Part shown: piece after piece, positions 8,610-17,195 of the stretch | Layout: every line of letters starts with the position of its first letter | Numbering within the stretch: the stretch's first letter is position 1 | Assembly (NCBI RefSeq): GCF_002939865.1 | Contig: NZ_MDEE01000005.1 | Location: forward strand, 85,517-149,516 | Direction of reading: 5' to 3' | Origin: Xanthomonas dyei | GTDB lineage: Bacteria > Pseudomonadota > Gammaproteobacteria > Xanthomonadales > Xanthomonadaceae | DNA: 64,000 bases | Program-made: the position numbers and the translations under genes | The notes under the pieces: model-generated | Told to the model about the DNA's origin: nothing | What the model saw: the letters and a program-made list of their open reading frames with translations, nothing else | The model's database searches: none

Positions 8610-9062
8610 TCAGCCGGCCGGTTGCGCCAGCGCTGCAGCCAGGCGGCCGGCGCAGTCGCGCGCGTTGAACAGCAGCGCGGCTGCATTGAGGTCGGCGCCG
8701 CCTACGGCGGTCAGCGTCAGCGGTTTGTCGGCACGGATGCGGATCAGCACCAGCTGCCCGCCACGCGTGCTGATGGTTGCGTAATCGGCTTCGCTCAAAC
8801 TCGACTCGCGCGCCAGCGTCTCGCCCAGGGTCAGGAACGAATTGGCCATCGCGGCCAGGCGGCGCCCGTCCACATCCAGGCTGGATTGTTCGGTAATGGC
8901 GCGGCCATCGGCGGTGGACAGCATCAACAGCCGGATGCCCGGCTCGCGCTCGATGGTTTGCGCGAATTCGCGCCCGATCCGGTGCAGGTCGTACTGATGC
9001 GATGCCCGCGCGACTTCGCCCACGGCAGCCTTGACGACCTGGTTGACGGCGTTATGCGGCAT
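8610..9062 (-). CDS. Roadblock/LC7-domain protein (first of the operon)
   Basis: The 150-residue protein matches Roadblock/LC7: IRLLMLSTADGRAITEQSS (about residues 43-61), the central helix RLAAMANSFLTLGETLA and the final strands QLVLIRIRADKPLTLTAVG. In Myxococcus MglB and Streptomyces CvnB this fold regulates a partner GTPase, and the GTPase is encoded three genes downstream. The gene opens the operon; the promoter must lie in the 319-base gap shared with arginase. Confidence 0.82.
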   Translation of the reverse strand: MPHNAVNQVVKAAVGEVARASHQYDLHRIGREFAQTIEREPGIRLLMLSTADGRAITEQSSLDVDGRRLAAMANSFLTLGETLARESSLSEADYATISTRGGQLVLIRIRADKPLTLTAVGGADLNAAALLFNARDCAGRLAAALAQPAG

Positions 9063-9381
9063 GAAACTCCCCTGTTGCTGATGGCCCGAGCGCGTACGTG
9101 ATGCGTGTGCTGCGCTGGCCGGCGCACCATACCACCGAGGTATTAGTGCTCAGTCACACCAGCCTCAGGCGCTTAACTGGGCGGTCAGACAAGCAGAATC
9201 TGCAATGTCCAGCGCGCCACAAACTGCCGTGGCACGTCACTGTAGCGGCGCGTCGAGGCAGATCTAAACCCGTCCGTTGTGCCGGCAGACAGATGCAAAT
9301 CGCATGCCGTGTTGCGCTGCCGCGCGTCACTGCGCGGGCGCGCCACTAGACTGCATGGCTTTATCGATGCTGGAGCAATGC
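9063..9381. other. Divergent promoter region between the Roadblock operon and arginase
   Basis: This 319-base gap separates divergent genes and must hold promoters for both. I cannot name a specific site in it and see no RNA gene. Confidence 0.5.
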
Positions 9382-10305
9382 ATGGCAACGCAGTACGTGC
9401 CGGTTTCCCTGATTGGCGTTCCCACCGACATCGGTGCCGGCCACCGTGGCGCACGGATGGGGCCGGAGGCGCTGCGCATCGCCGGCTTGCAGGAGGCCTT
9501 GATCGGCCGTGGCGTGGAGGTGCGCGATCTGGGCAACCTGGATGGCCCGCGCAATCCCTGGCAGGCGCCGCAGGCCGGTTACCGGCATCTGGACGAAGTC
9601 GTCGCCTGGAACCAGGCGCTGATGGACGCCAGCTACGCCGAGCTGCAGGCCGGACGCATGCCGATCATGCTGGGTGGCGACCACTGCTTGGGCATCGGTT
9701 CGATCACCGCAGTGGCCAAGTACTGCCGCGAACAGGGGCGCCCGCTGCGGGTGCTATGGCTGGACGCGCATTCGGACTTCAACACCAGCGAAGTGACCCC
9801 CTCGGGCAACGTGCACGGCATGCCGGTGGCCTGCCTGTGCGGGCTGGGCCCGCAGGCGCTGACGCATCTGGGTGGCAACGCGCCGGCGCTGCTGCCCGAG
9901 CAGGTGCGGCAGATCGGCATCCGCTCGGTGGACCCGGAAGAAAAACGCCTGATCAAGCAGCACCGCATCGACGTCTACGACATGCGTTACATCGACGAGG
10001 CCGGGATGAAGCGCACCATGGAAGCCGCGCTGCAGGGCATGAGCGCCGACACCCACCTGCATGTGAGCTTCGATGTGGATTTCCTCGACCCCAGCATCGC
10101 GCCGGGCGTGGGCACTACGGTGCCGGGTGGCCCCAACTACCGCGAGGCGCAGCTGGTGATGGAGATGATTGCCGACACCGGGCGCATGGGGTCGCTGGAT
10201 ATCGTCGAACTGAACCCGGTGCTGGACAACCGTAATGCCACCGCCGAGCTGGCGGTGGATCTGGTCGAAAGCCTGTTCGGCAAATCCACCCTGATGCGAG
10301 ATTGA
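9382..10305 (+). CDS. rocF: Arginase
   Basis: Arginase hydrolyses arginine to ornithine and urea with a binuclear manganese centre. The ligand motifs are GGDH (98-101), DAHSDFN (128-134) and DVDFLDPSIAPG (231-242). The 307-residue length is typical. I chose the ATG at 9382, preceded by GGAG at 9372, over upstream in-frame starts that add Cys-rich unlike sequence. The motif set fits arginase better than agmatinase or formimidoglutamase. A hairpin lies just downstream. Confidence 0.93.
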   Translation: MATQYVPVSLIGVPTDIGAGHRGARMGPEALRIAGLQEALIGRGVEVRDLGNLDGPRNPWQAPQAGYRHLDEVVAWNQALMDASYAELQAGRMPIMLGGDHCLGIGSITAVAKYCREQGRPLRVLWLDAHSDFNTSEVTPSGNVHGMPVACLCGLGPQALTHLGGNAPALLPEQVRQIGIRSVDPEEKRLIKQHRIDVYDMRYIDEAGMKRTMEAALQGMSADTHLHVSFDVDFLDPSIAPGVGTTVPGGPNYREAQLVMEMIADTGRMGSLDIVELNPVLDNRNATAELAVDLVESLFGKSTLMRD

Positions 10306-10314
10306 TCCAGCGCT

Positions 10315-10335
10315 GAACGAGGCAGGCCCTCGTTC
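10315..10335 (+). terminator. Hairpin after arginase
   Basis: A perfect 8-bp stem, GAACGAGG with CCTCGTTC, closes a 5-base loop 9 bases after the rocF stop. There is no T tract, so it may stabilise the 3' end rather than terminate. Confidence 0.5.
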
Positions 10336-10415
10336 ACATCAAATCCACGTCCGCGCAGTCAGATTTGGCGCCAAGCGAGGTGCGTTGGCACCGGGCGCAG
10401 ACCGAGGAAGAGCAA

Positions 10416-10568
10416 ATGAAGCGACTGCTGACACTGATGGTGCTGGGCCTGTTCTCGGCCGGCGTGATGACTGGCTGCAATACCATGGCCGGCGCCGGCA
10501 AAGATATGCAGGGCGCGGGCGGCAAGGTCGAAAAGACTGCCGAGAAATGCAGCGACGGTAAGTGCTGA
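10416..10568 (+). CDS. Entericidin A/B-family small lipoprotein (copy 1)
   Basis: The 50-residue product starts with a lipoprotein signal peptide; the lipobox MTGC puts the lipidated cysteine at residue 21. NTMAGAGKDMQGAGGKVEKT is the entericidin signature. GAGGAAG upstream supports the ATG at 10416. Entericidins are small envelope lipoproteins, linked to stationary-phase and osmotic stress in enterics. Copy 2 follows 78 bases downstream, so the pair is a tandem duplication. Confidence 0.88.
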   Translation: MKRLLTLMVLGLFSAGVMTGCNTMAGAGKDMQGAGGKVEKTAEKCSDGKC

Positions 10569-10646
10569 TCCGTCACCGGTTGGTGGCGTTTGTCTGATTC
10601 GATTGATCTGCGGCAACGCGCCGCTTTACCCACGAAGGAGTCTGTT

Positions 10647-10781
10647 ATGAAGCGTGCAATTGTGCTGCTGGTGCTGTCGATGTTCTCGGTCGCGATGCTG
10701 TCGGGTTGCAACACCGTCGCAGGTGCCGGCAAGGACGTGCAGGGCGCTGGCGAGAAGGTGGAAGACGCAGCGCGTAAGTGA
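10647..10781 (+). CDS. Entericidin A/B-family small lipoprotein (copy 2)
   Basis: The 44-residue lipoprotein has lipobox LSGC (cysteine 21) and NTVAGAGKDVQGAGEKVED. A strong GAAGGAG site precedes the ATG at 10647. It lacks the Cys-Ser-Asp-Gly-Lys-Cys tail of copy 1. A strong intrinsic terminator follows 19 bases after the stop. Confidence 0.88.
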   Translation: MKRAIVLLVLSMFSVAMLSGCNTVAGAGKDVQGAGEKVEDAARK

Positions 10782-10800
10782 TCTGACGCCGCATGCAACA

Positions 10801-10827
10801 AAAACGGGCCGCAAGGCCCGTTTTTTT
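10801..10827 (+). terminator. Intrinsic terminator after the entericidin pair
   Basis: The stem ACGGGCC/GGCCCGT (extended by flanking A-T pairs) has a GCAA tetraloop and is followed by seven T residues. It is a textbook Rho-independent terminator. Confidence 0.92.
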
Positions 10828-11027
10828 GTCCGGCAGCTGTCGGGCCCCACCGATGCGCAGGGCGTGACCGCAGCGCCTCGCGCGGAGGCGCCGATGCGCT
10901 GTGACACGCCGGATGCGCCCGTTCAGTGCGGTGATTGCCGGCTTGACACCTCTTGATGCACAGCAAACGCCCGCGTAGGCAACCTGCCAGCACGGTCAAT
11001 CGCGGCCGCATCAGCGGAGTCAACGCA

Positions 11028-11237
11028 ATGAACACTGACGTCATTTCCGGCAAGTGGACCCAGCTCAAGGGCAAGATGCAGGCCAAGTGGGGTGATCTCA
11101 CCGACGACGATTTCAAGGTTGCCGAAGGCAATGCCGAATATCTGCAGGGCAAACTGCAGGAACGCTATGGCTGGGACCGCGACCGCGCCCAGACCGAAGT
11201 GCGCGCATTCGAAAAATCGCTGCGCGACGACACCTGA
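11028..11237 (+). CDS. CsbD-family stress protein
   Basis: The 69-residue protein is a clear CsbD-like (YjbJ-type) protein: [20 protein letters not shown] at residues 7-26 and [19 protein letters not shown] at about 36-54. These small, hydrophilic, very abundant proteins are usually under general stress control; their biochemical role is unknown. The ATG at 11028 was chosen because the family begins there. It sits beside the entericidins, also stress-type genes. Confidence 0.9.
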   Translation: MNTDVISGKWTQLKGKMQAKWGDLTDDDFKVAEGNAEYLQGKLQERYGWDRDRAQTEVRAFEKSLRDDT

Positions 11238-11294
11238 TCTGCGCACAGCGCCGCTCCGGCAACGGTGAGCGAGGCAGCTGAGCACCGATGAATG

Positions 11295-11321
11295 CAACGG
11301 GCCGCCATGTGCGGCCCGTTG
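11295..11321 (+). terminator. Hairpin after the CsbD gene
   Basis: A perfect 11-bp stem, CAACGGGCCGC with GCGGCCCGTTG, has a 5-base loop. The T tract is poor (TGCGTCTGT), so it is terminator-like but not ideal. Confidence 0.65.
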
Positions 11322-11410
11322 TGCGTCTGTCAGGGGCGCATCCGGGGATGGGGCGATGAGCAGCGCACGGAACCGTTAAACTTGCGCGCTGACTCCCTGG
11401 CATTACGCAG

Positions 11411-12700
11411 ATGACCACTCGCGTTCTCACCGGCATCACCACTTCCGGCACCCCGCACCTTGGCAATTACGTCGGCGCGATCCGTCCGGCCATCCAGGCA
11501 AGCGCCGGCGACGATGCGGAGAGCTTCTATTTCCTGGCCGATCTGCACAGCCTGATCAAGGCACAGGACCCGGCGCGCACGCAACGCTCCACGCTGGAAA
11601 TCGCCGCCAGCTGGCTGGCCTGTGGCCTGGACCCGGACAAGGTCTGGTTCTACCGCCAATCGGATGTGCCCGAGACCACCGAGTTGATGTGGTTGCTCAC
11701 CTGCGTGGCCGGCAAGGGCATCCTCAATCGCGCGCATGCCTACAAGGCGGCGGTGGACAAGAATCGCGCCGACGGCGAAGACGACGATGCCGGCGTGAGC
11801 GCCGGGTTGTTCATGTACCCGGTGTTGATGGCGGCGGACATTTTGATCTTCAATGCGCACAAGGTGCCGGTAGGACGCGATCAGATCCAGCACATCGAAA
11901 TGGCGCGCGATTTTGCGCAGCGCTTCAATCATGTGTACGGGCACGAGTTTTTCACCTTGCCCGATGCGGTGATCGACGAGCAGGTGTCCACCTTGCCTGG
12001 CCTTGACGGCCGCAAGATGAGCAAGAGCTACGGCAATACGATTCCGCTGTTCGCTCCGCGCGAGGAACTGCGCAAGCTGGTGTTCTCGATCCTGACCGAT
12101 TCGCGTGCGCCGGGCGAAGCCAAGGACACGCAAGGGTCGGCGTTGTTCCAGCTGTATCAGGCCTTTGCCACGCCGCAGGAAACGGCCGCCTTTGCGCAGG
12201 CATTTGCCGACGGCATCGGCTGGGGCGATGCCAAGCAGCAGTTGTTCGAGCGGATCGACCAGGAGATCGCACCGCTGCGCACGCGTTACGAGGCGCTGAT
12301 GGCCGAGCCGGCCAAGATCGAAGCGATTCTGCGCGCCGGCGGAGTACGCTTGCGTGCGCGTTACGCCACGCCACTGCTGGCCGAGCTGCGCGCTGCGGTG
12401 GGTCTGCGCGATCTGTCCGATCAGGCGGGTCCTGCGGCCGCGCAGGCGGGCGAAAAAATCGCCTTGCCGGTGTTCAAGCAATACCGCGAGAACGATGGCC
12501 AGTTCTATTTCAAGTTGAACGACGGTGCCGGTGCGCTGCTGTTGCAGAGCGACGGCTTCGCCTCGCCACGCGATGCAGGCCAGCTGATTGCACGGCTGAA
12601 ACAGGCCGAGCAGGCCAGCGATCTGCAACTGCCAGGCGTGCATGCGCAGGTGCAAGCCGATGCGGTCCTTGCGGCGATGCGGGTGCTGCGCGAGGCGTGA
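11411..12700 (+). CDS. trpS: Tryptophanyl-tRNA synthetase (long form)
   Basis: This class I synthetase charges tRNA-Trp. The HIGH-type signature lies in TSGTPHLGNYVGAI (residues 11-24) and the KMSKS loop is at 202-206. The 429-residue length exceeds the roughly 330 of compact TrpRS. The extra 90-100 C-terminal residues (after RYATPLLAELRAAVGL) form a small domain also present in some Pseudomonas and Xanthomonas TrpRS. No second trpS is in the window. Confidence 0.95.
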   Translation: MTTRVLTGITTSGTPHLGNYVGAIRPAIQASAGDDAESFYFLADLHSLIKAQDPARTQRSTLEIAASWLACGLDPDKVWFYRQSDVPETTELMWLLTCVAGKGILNRAHAYKAAVDKNRADGEDDDAGVSAGLFMYPVLMAADILIFNAHKVPVGRDQIQHIEMARDFAQRFNHVYGHEFFTLPDAVIDEQVSTLPGLDGRKMSKSYGNTIPLFAPREELRKLVFSILTDSRAPGEAKDTQGSALFQLYQAFATPQETAAFAQAFADGIGWGDAKQQLFERIDQEIAPLRTRYEALMAEPAKIEAILRAGGVRLRARYATPLLAELRAAVGLRDLSDQAGPAAAQAGEKIALPVFKQYRENDGQFYFKLNDGAGALLLQSDGFASPRDAGQLIARLKQAEQASDLQLPGVHAQVQADAVLAAMRVLREA

Positions 12701-12885
12701 TCGATGCGGGTGCGGCAAGGTGCGGCAACCGCCTTGCGCGCGTGGGGATTGCATCGCAGCTGCAATGCCGAGATCCGGCAGCACGTCTGCCTAGTGCTTG
12801 AAGTCGTCGTGTTAATGCATCGTTGCCTGGAATCATCGGCACACCGCGCGCCCACTGCCTGCGCCTACACTGCGGCTGTCTTTTT

Positions 12886-13013
12886 TAGAGCGGCTAGCGA
12901 CACGTAGCGAGCAGTTGTCAGGTGGTTGTGGACGCCGCGCAGTGACCCGAGTGTGCGTGTGGTACATCCCACACCGAACAGAGGCCGTACAGTCGTTTTG
13001 TCAGTTGCTCTTA
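12886..13013 (-). repeat. Dispersed palindromic repeat, copy R1 (inverted, shortened)
   Basis: It starts TAGAGCGGCTAGCGACACGT and ends GTCAGTTGCTCTTA. Read on the minus strand it matches copies R2-R5 but is about 15 bases shorter. Its edge lies 16 bases before the MBL hydrolase start, so it must affect that gene's leader or promoter. Confidence 0.8.
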
Positions 13014-13029
13014 TCGCCACGGAATATGA

Positions 13030-13974
13030 ATGACCGCATTGAACGATCCCAGCATCCACACCATCGATACCGGCTTTGGCGGCGTGCAGTTCGACGCGGC
13101 GTATCTGATTGTCGAGGGGCAACGCGGGGCGCTGGTCGATTGCGGGACCTCGCTGTCGGTGCCGCACATGCTGGCGGCAGTGCGGGCCTCGGGGCTGACG
13201 CCGGCGCAGGTGGAATGGTTGATCCTGACCCATGTGCACCTGGATCACGCCGGTGGTGCCGGTGCCTTGCTGCAGCATCTGCCCAATGCGCGCGTGCTGG
13301 TGCATCCACGCGGTGCGCCGCATTTGATCGACCCCACACGCCTGATTGCCGGTGCGACCGCGGTGTATGGCGAGGCGGAAATGGCGCGCAGTTACGGCGA
13401 AATCGTGCCGGTACCGGCCGAGCGCGTGGTGGAGGCGGTCGATGGTCACTCGGTGTTGCTGGGCGAACGCGCGCTGCGTACGATCGATACGCCGGGACAC
13501 GCGCGCCATCATCTATGCGTGTGGGATGCACGCAGTCGTAGCTGGTTCACCGGCGACACCTTCGGGCTGTCGTATCGCCAGCTCGATAGCGCGCAGGGCG
13601 CTTTCATCCTGCCGACCTCTTCGCCGGTGCAATTCGAGCCGGAGGCGATGCTGCAGTCGATCGCGCGGCTGATGGAGACCGCGCCGGAGGCGATGTATCT
13701 GACCCACTACGGGCGGGTCACTTCGCCGGAGCCATTGGCGCAGGCGCTGATCGAGCAGATCCATGCGATGACCGCCATCGCACTGAGCTGCGCACAGCAT
13801 ACGGACCGCCATTGCTGCATGGTGGCGGTGTTGACCGAACTGTATCTGGAGCGCGCCCGCCTGCACGGCTGCCGCCTGGACGACGCGGCGGTGGCGCAGT
13901 TGCTGGCGATCGATATCGAACTCAACGCGCAGGGCCTGGCGTGTTGGCTGGATCGCGCAACGCGGACCAGTTAG
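13030..13974 (+). CDS. MBL-fold metallo-hydrolase
   Basis: The 314-residue protein carries the zinc motif HVHLDH at residues 68-73, a later metal histidine in TPGHARHH (about 158) and the bridging aspartate in TGDTFG (about 175). This is the metallo-beta-lactamase fold shared by glyoxalase II and many hydrolases. After the core there is a roughly 100-residue helical C-terminal extension. The substrate cannot be called. The dispersed repeat R1 abuts the start. Confidence 0.85.
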   Translation: MTALNDPSIHTIDTGFGGVQFDAAYLIVEGQRGALVDCGTSLSVPHMLAAVRASGLTPAQVEWLILTHVHLDHAGGAGALLQHLPNARVLVHPRGAPHLIDPTRLIAGATAVYGEAEMARSYGEIVPVPAERVVEAVDGHSVLLGERALRTIDTPGHARHHLCVWDARSRSWFTGDTFGLSYRQLDSAQGAFILPTSSPVQFEPEAMLQSIARLMETAPEAMYLTHYGRVTSPEPLAQALIEQIHAMTAIALSCAQHTDRHCCMVAVLTELYLERARLHGCRLDDAAVAQLLAIDIELNAQGLACWLDRATRTS

Positions 13975-14128
13975 CGCGCTTGGAGTGGCTGGAAAAAACT
14001 TCTAGAACGCTGCATCAATGGCGGCGTGGATGCCGTCGAACCAGTCGATTAGCTCTGACGCTGACCTAGGTCGTGAGCGTCAGTGTCGGTTGGATGTTCC
14101 CAAGCCGAGCTAGTCGAGGGCGCGATGC

Positions 14129-14216
14129 CCTCGCCGCTTGCGGGACACGCCGTGAATCCGTCCGTGGAGGCTCCTTGGCGGCATCCATGCCGCCAAGGGT
14201 CCCGCAAGCGGCGAGG
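14129..14216. repeat. Nested perfect inverted repeats
   Basis: The outer arms CCTCGCCGCTTGCGGGA (14129-14145) and TCCCGCAAGCGGCGAGG (14200-14216) are a perfect 17-bp inverted repeat. Between them CTTGGCGGCAT and ATGCCGCCAAG (14174-14184, 14187-14197) make a perfect 11-bp hairpin. The whole could fold as an RNA or DNA stem with an internal stem. Confidence 0.75.
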
Positions 14217-14393
14217 ACACCGCGCCAGAAAGTAAGTCGGTTGCTTTCTTGAAAGCTTGTTGGTTGCTCGGCTTGCGTTGGAAAGCTCACCGAAACCACG
14301 GTGATCCGAACAACATGCATCGTGCGTTGCTTGCACCCTGCATACCGACATTCCCGACTGGCCCTTGCCTGCCGATCGTCTCTGGACCTTACG

Positions 14394-14413
14394 ACGCGGC
14401 ATGGATGCCGCGT
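14394..14413. repeat. Perfect hairpin ACGCGGCAT/ATGCCGCGT
   Basis: The 9-bp arms have a 2-base centre. The core GCGGCAT/ATGCCGC echoes the inner hairpin at 14174-14197, so both belong to the same repeat family. Confidence 0.6.
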
Positions 14414-14629
14414 AAGCGCCTTACAAGGACGGACTTGCGGCGTGTTCCGCGATGGTGGGCGGGCAAGAGCCCTGCATCCAAGCCGCAGATCGGCCGCTCT
14501 GCCCGCGATGCATCCATACCGTAGGAAAGATGTTGTGTGTGATCTGCTTCATCGGCGTTTGGCGAAATGAGACATTCTCGATGACGCTATCTGCGCGCTA
14601 GCTTCACTCAAACAGCGCCCCCGCGCTTT

Positions 14630-14772
14630 AGAGCGGCCAACAAGAGGACTGTGCTCACCGCCAGGCGGGCGCAGCCGGTGCTCGGTGCGGCATGTACCAC
14701 GCGTCCACTCCGGTTCCTCCGCCCCGTCCACACCCACCTGACGACTGCTCGCGACGTATTGGTAGCCGCTCT
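14630..14772 (+). repeat. Dispersed 143-bp palindromic repeat, copy R2
   Basis: The ends are AGAGCGGC and GCCGCTCT. The internal blocks CCGCCAGGCGGGCGCAGCCG, GTGCTCGG and CACACCCACCTGACGACTGC match R3 and R4 almost base for base. Confidence 0.88.
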
Positions 14773-14890
14773 AAGCCAGGAGTGCAGTCCATGCAATTGA
14801 ATGCATTCTCGTGTCGTTGCGCTCCGGTGTTGGCTGCACGCTTGTAAACTGTGTGTCATCTATCTGTTGCAAGGCCACGCCGTGAACCCG

Positions 14891-16543
14891 ATGCGCATCC
14901 TGTTGTTGTCCGCCTGCCTGTTTGTGGGAGGTGTGGCGCAGGCCGCCAACGATCTGCCCGGTGGCGGCATCGATGCGGAGGCGTTGTCGCGGCACGTGCG
15001 CTTGCTGGCATCGGATGCATTCGAAGGCCGTGCGCCGGCGAGCGCGGGCGAGCAGCGCACCGTCGATTACCTGGTCGAGCAGTTCAAGGCCGCCGGCGTG
15101 CAGCCGGGTGGCGAGCAGGGCGGTTGGACCCAGGCCGTGCCGCTGGTGCGCGCGCAGGTGGAGGGCCCGGTCAGCGCCACGCTGCGTGTGGGCGGCAAGA
15201 CGCAGACCTTGGTCAACGGCGCCGATGTGACCTTGCAGAGCCTGCGGCCGATCGACAAGGTGGCGTTGAAGAATGCGCCGCTGGTGTTCGTCGGTTACGG
15301 CATCAGTGCTCCGGAGCGGCAGTGGGACGATTACAAGGGCGTGGACCTGCGCGGCAAGATCGCGGTGGTGCTGATCAACGATGCCGACTTCGACACCGCA
15401 CAGCCAGGCGCGTTCGACGGCAAGGCGGTCACCTACTACGGCCGCTGGACCTACAAGTACGAAGAAGCCGCGCGCCGCGGCGCCGCCGGTGTGTTGATCG
15501 TGCACGAGACCGCGCCGGCCGCGTATGGCTGGGCCACGGTGCAGAGCTCGGGCCTGTCGCCGCTGTTCGATATCGAACGCAGCGATGCCGATGCACGTGC
15601 GCAACACGTGCCGGTGCGTGGCTGGATGCAGCGCAGCTTGGCAGCGTCGTTGTTCACGCAGGCCGGGCTGGATTTCGAACAGGCCAAGCAGCGCGCGCAG
15701 CAGCGCGACTTCGCACCGATTGCGCTGGGCGATGCCACGTTGTCGGTGGACTTCAAGCTCAAGCGCGAACGCGTGGTCACGCATAACGTGGTGGCCAAGC
15801 TCACCGGCACCCAGCATCCGGACGAGACGGTGATTTTCTCCGCGCACTGGGATGCGTTCGGGATCGGCAAGGCCGATGCCAGCGGCGATACGGTGCGACG
15901 CGGTGCGGTGGATAACGCCACCGGCGTGGCCAGCGTGCTGGAACTGGCGCGCGTGTTCGCCGCCGGCCCCAAGCCGCAGCGCACGCTGTACTTCATTGCA
16001 TTGACCGCCGAAGAAAAGGGCTTGCTCGGTGCCAACTATTACGCGGCACATCCGCTGGCGCCTTTGGACAAGACCGTGGCGGTGCTCAACATGGAGATGT
16101 TCAGCCCCGACGGCCCGACGCGCGATATCGCCTCGTGGGGCCGTGGCCGCGTGTCGCTGGAAGGCGATCTGGAACAGGCCGCCAAAGCGCGCGATCGCAC
16201 GTATTCGCCGGACCCGAATCTGGAAGCGGGCTTCTTTTACCGCGCCGATCATTTCGCCTTTGCGCGCATGGGCGTACCGGCGATCACCGCAGGCCCGGGT
16301 CTGGACATGCTCAAAGGCGGCGTCAAGGCGGGCAAGGCATTGCGCGATACATACTTCGCCGACTGCTATCACCAGCCCTGCGACCGCTGGACTCCGCAAT
16401 GGGATGCCACAGGCCATGCCGCCGATACCACGCTGGTCTACGACGTAGGCGTGGCGCTGGCCAATGGCCGGCAGTGGCCGAGTTGGCAGGATGGCTCGGA
16501 GTTCAAGGCCATCCGCGCCAAGAGCGATGCCGCGCGCAAGTAA
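14891..16543 (+). CDS. Secreted M28-family zinc aminopeptidase
   Basis: The protein has a signal peptide (MRILLLSACLFVGGVAQAA), a protease-associated insert in the first half, and the M28 catalytic part in the second half. Zinc and catalytic motifs are VIFSAHWDAFG, RGAVDNATGVAS, LTAEEKGLLGANYY and a late histidine in CYHQPCDRW. Start choice is between ATG 14891 and GTG 14882, three codons upstream; the longer frame from 14801 adds sequence before the signal peptide and is unlikely. It probably acts in the periplasm or outside the cell on peptides. Repeats R2 and R3 flank it. Confidence 0.88.
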   Translation: MRILLLSACLFVGGVAQAANDLPGGGIDAEALSRHVRLLASDAFEGRAPASAGEQRTVDYLVEQFKAAGVQPGGEQGGWTQAVPLVRAQVEGPVSATLRVGGKTQTLVNGADVTLQSLRPIDKVALKNAPLVFVGYGISAPERQWDDYKGVDLRGKIAVVLINDADFDTAQPGAFDGKAVTYYGRWTYKYEEAARRGAAGVLIVHETAPAAYGWATVQSSGLSPLFDIERSDADARAQHVPVRGWMQRSLAASLFTQAGLDFEQAKQRAQQRDFAPIALGDATLSVDFKLKRERVVTHNVVAKLTGTQHPDETVIFSAHWDAFGIGKADASGDTVRRGAVDNATGVASVLELARVFAAGPKPQRTLYFIALTAEEKGLLGANYYAAHPLAPLDKTVAVLNMEMFSPDGPTRDIASWGRGRVSLEGDLEQAAKARDRTYSPDPNLEAGFFYRADHFAFARMGVPAITAGPGLDMLKGGVKAGKALRDTYFADCYHQPCDRWTPQWDATGHAADTTLVYDVGVALANGRQWPSWQDGSEFKAIRAKSDAARK

Positions 16544-16557
16544 GACCTGACGGGTCA

Positions 16558-16590
16558 AACGCCCGCTGCGGTGTTACCGGGCCGGGCGTT
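16558..16590 (+). terminator. Hairpin after the M28 peptidase
   Basis: AACGCCCG (16558-16565) pairs perfectly with CGGGCGTT (16583-16590) across a 17-base loop. There is no T tract. Confidence 0.45.
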
Positions 16591-16631
16591 GCATCGCTGG
16601 CGATGCCCGTGCGCAGCGCATCCAACCGCTA

Positions 16632-16774
16632 AGAGCAGCTAACAAAACGACTGTGCAGCCGCCAGGCGGGCGCGGCCGGTGCTCGGAATCGGCATGTACC
16701 CCTCGTACACTCCGGTTCCTCCGCGCCGTCCACACCCACCTGACGACTGCTCGCTACGGTTTGTTAGCCGCTCT
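16632..16774 (+). repeat. Dispersed 143-bp palindromic repeat, copy R3
   Basis: The ends are AGAGCAGCTAACAAAACGAC and GTTAGCCGCTCT. It lies between the convergent M28 peptidase and Rap1a/Tai-like genes. It is nearly identical to R4, which is 11 kb away. Confidence 0.92.
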
Positions 16775-16799
16775 AAAGCGCGGAGCGTCGGCTGCAGTT

Positions 16800-17195
16800 T
16801 TATTTTTTGGGTTTGCCACAGGGATAGCGCTTGCGCAGCGCTTCGATGATCAGGCCGGGAGCGGCTTCGTCCAGGCGCGCATCGGGTAGCGCGGTGATAT
16901 CGGCGATGATCGGCAGCAGATCCGGCGGGCCTGCCTTGCCCGCCGGCATGCACCATTGCGTGCGATAGCTGGTGCTGGCCACGCCGAGCACATAGGCGCC
17001 GGCGCGGCTGGCCGAGACCATGACCTTGAGTTCGGGCTGGTTGGGTGCGTCGATCTCCGGCGCCAACGAGCCATCCAGCCCCGCCTCGATCAACTTGCGT
17101 CCGCTGAGTTCCCACGGCTCGAGTGTGCGTGCCGCTGCGGTGGTGGAGAGAACGGTCAGGGCGGCCATGGCCAGCCAGGGAAGGCGACGTAGCAT
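16800..17195 (-). CDS. Periplasmic Rap1a/Tai-like protein
   Basis: The 131-residue protein starts with a signal peptide (MLRRLPWLAMAALTVLSTTAAA), and GGAG precedes the ATG at 17195. The mature part ends WCMP...APGLIIEALRKRYPCG, which resembles the C-terminal pattern of Rap1a/Tai proteins (a Cys-Pro, then a helix ending AL..PC). Rap1a and Tai proteins are immunity factors against type VI effectors, but many orphans have unknown roles, and no effector gene is adjacent. The two cysteines could form a disulphide. Confidence 0.55.
   Translation of the reverse strand: MLRRLPWLAMAALTVLSTTAAARTLEPWELSGRKLIEAGLDGSLAPEIDAPNQPELKVMVSASRAGAYVLGVASTSYRTQWCMPAGKAGPPDLLPIIADITALPDARLDEAAPGLIIEALRKRYPCGKPKK

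Larger units (their letters stand above)
13975..14629. other. Repeat-rich intergenic region without genes
   Basis: Open frames here are short and come from inverted-repeat DNA; none resembles a protein family. The block holds the nested hairpins listed at 14129-14216 and 14394-14413. Confidence 0.6.

Noticed and set aside
11330..12784. A 484-codon minus-strand frame opposite trpS.
   Set aside because: It is the antisense shadow of a gene with intact HIGH and KMSKS signatures.
14049..14570. Short frames of 84-117 codons in the repeat-rich gap before the M28 gene.
   Set aside because: They derive from inverted-repeat sequence, appear on both strands and lack ribosome sites or family features.
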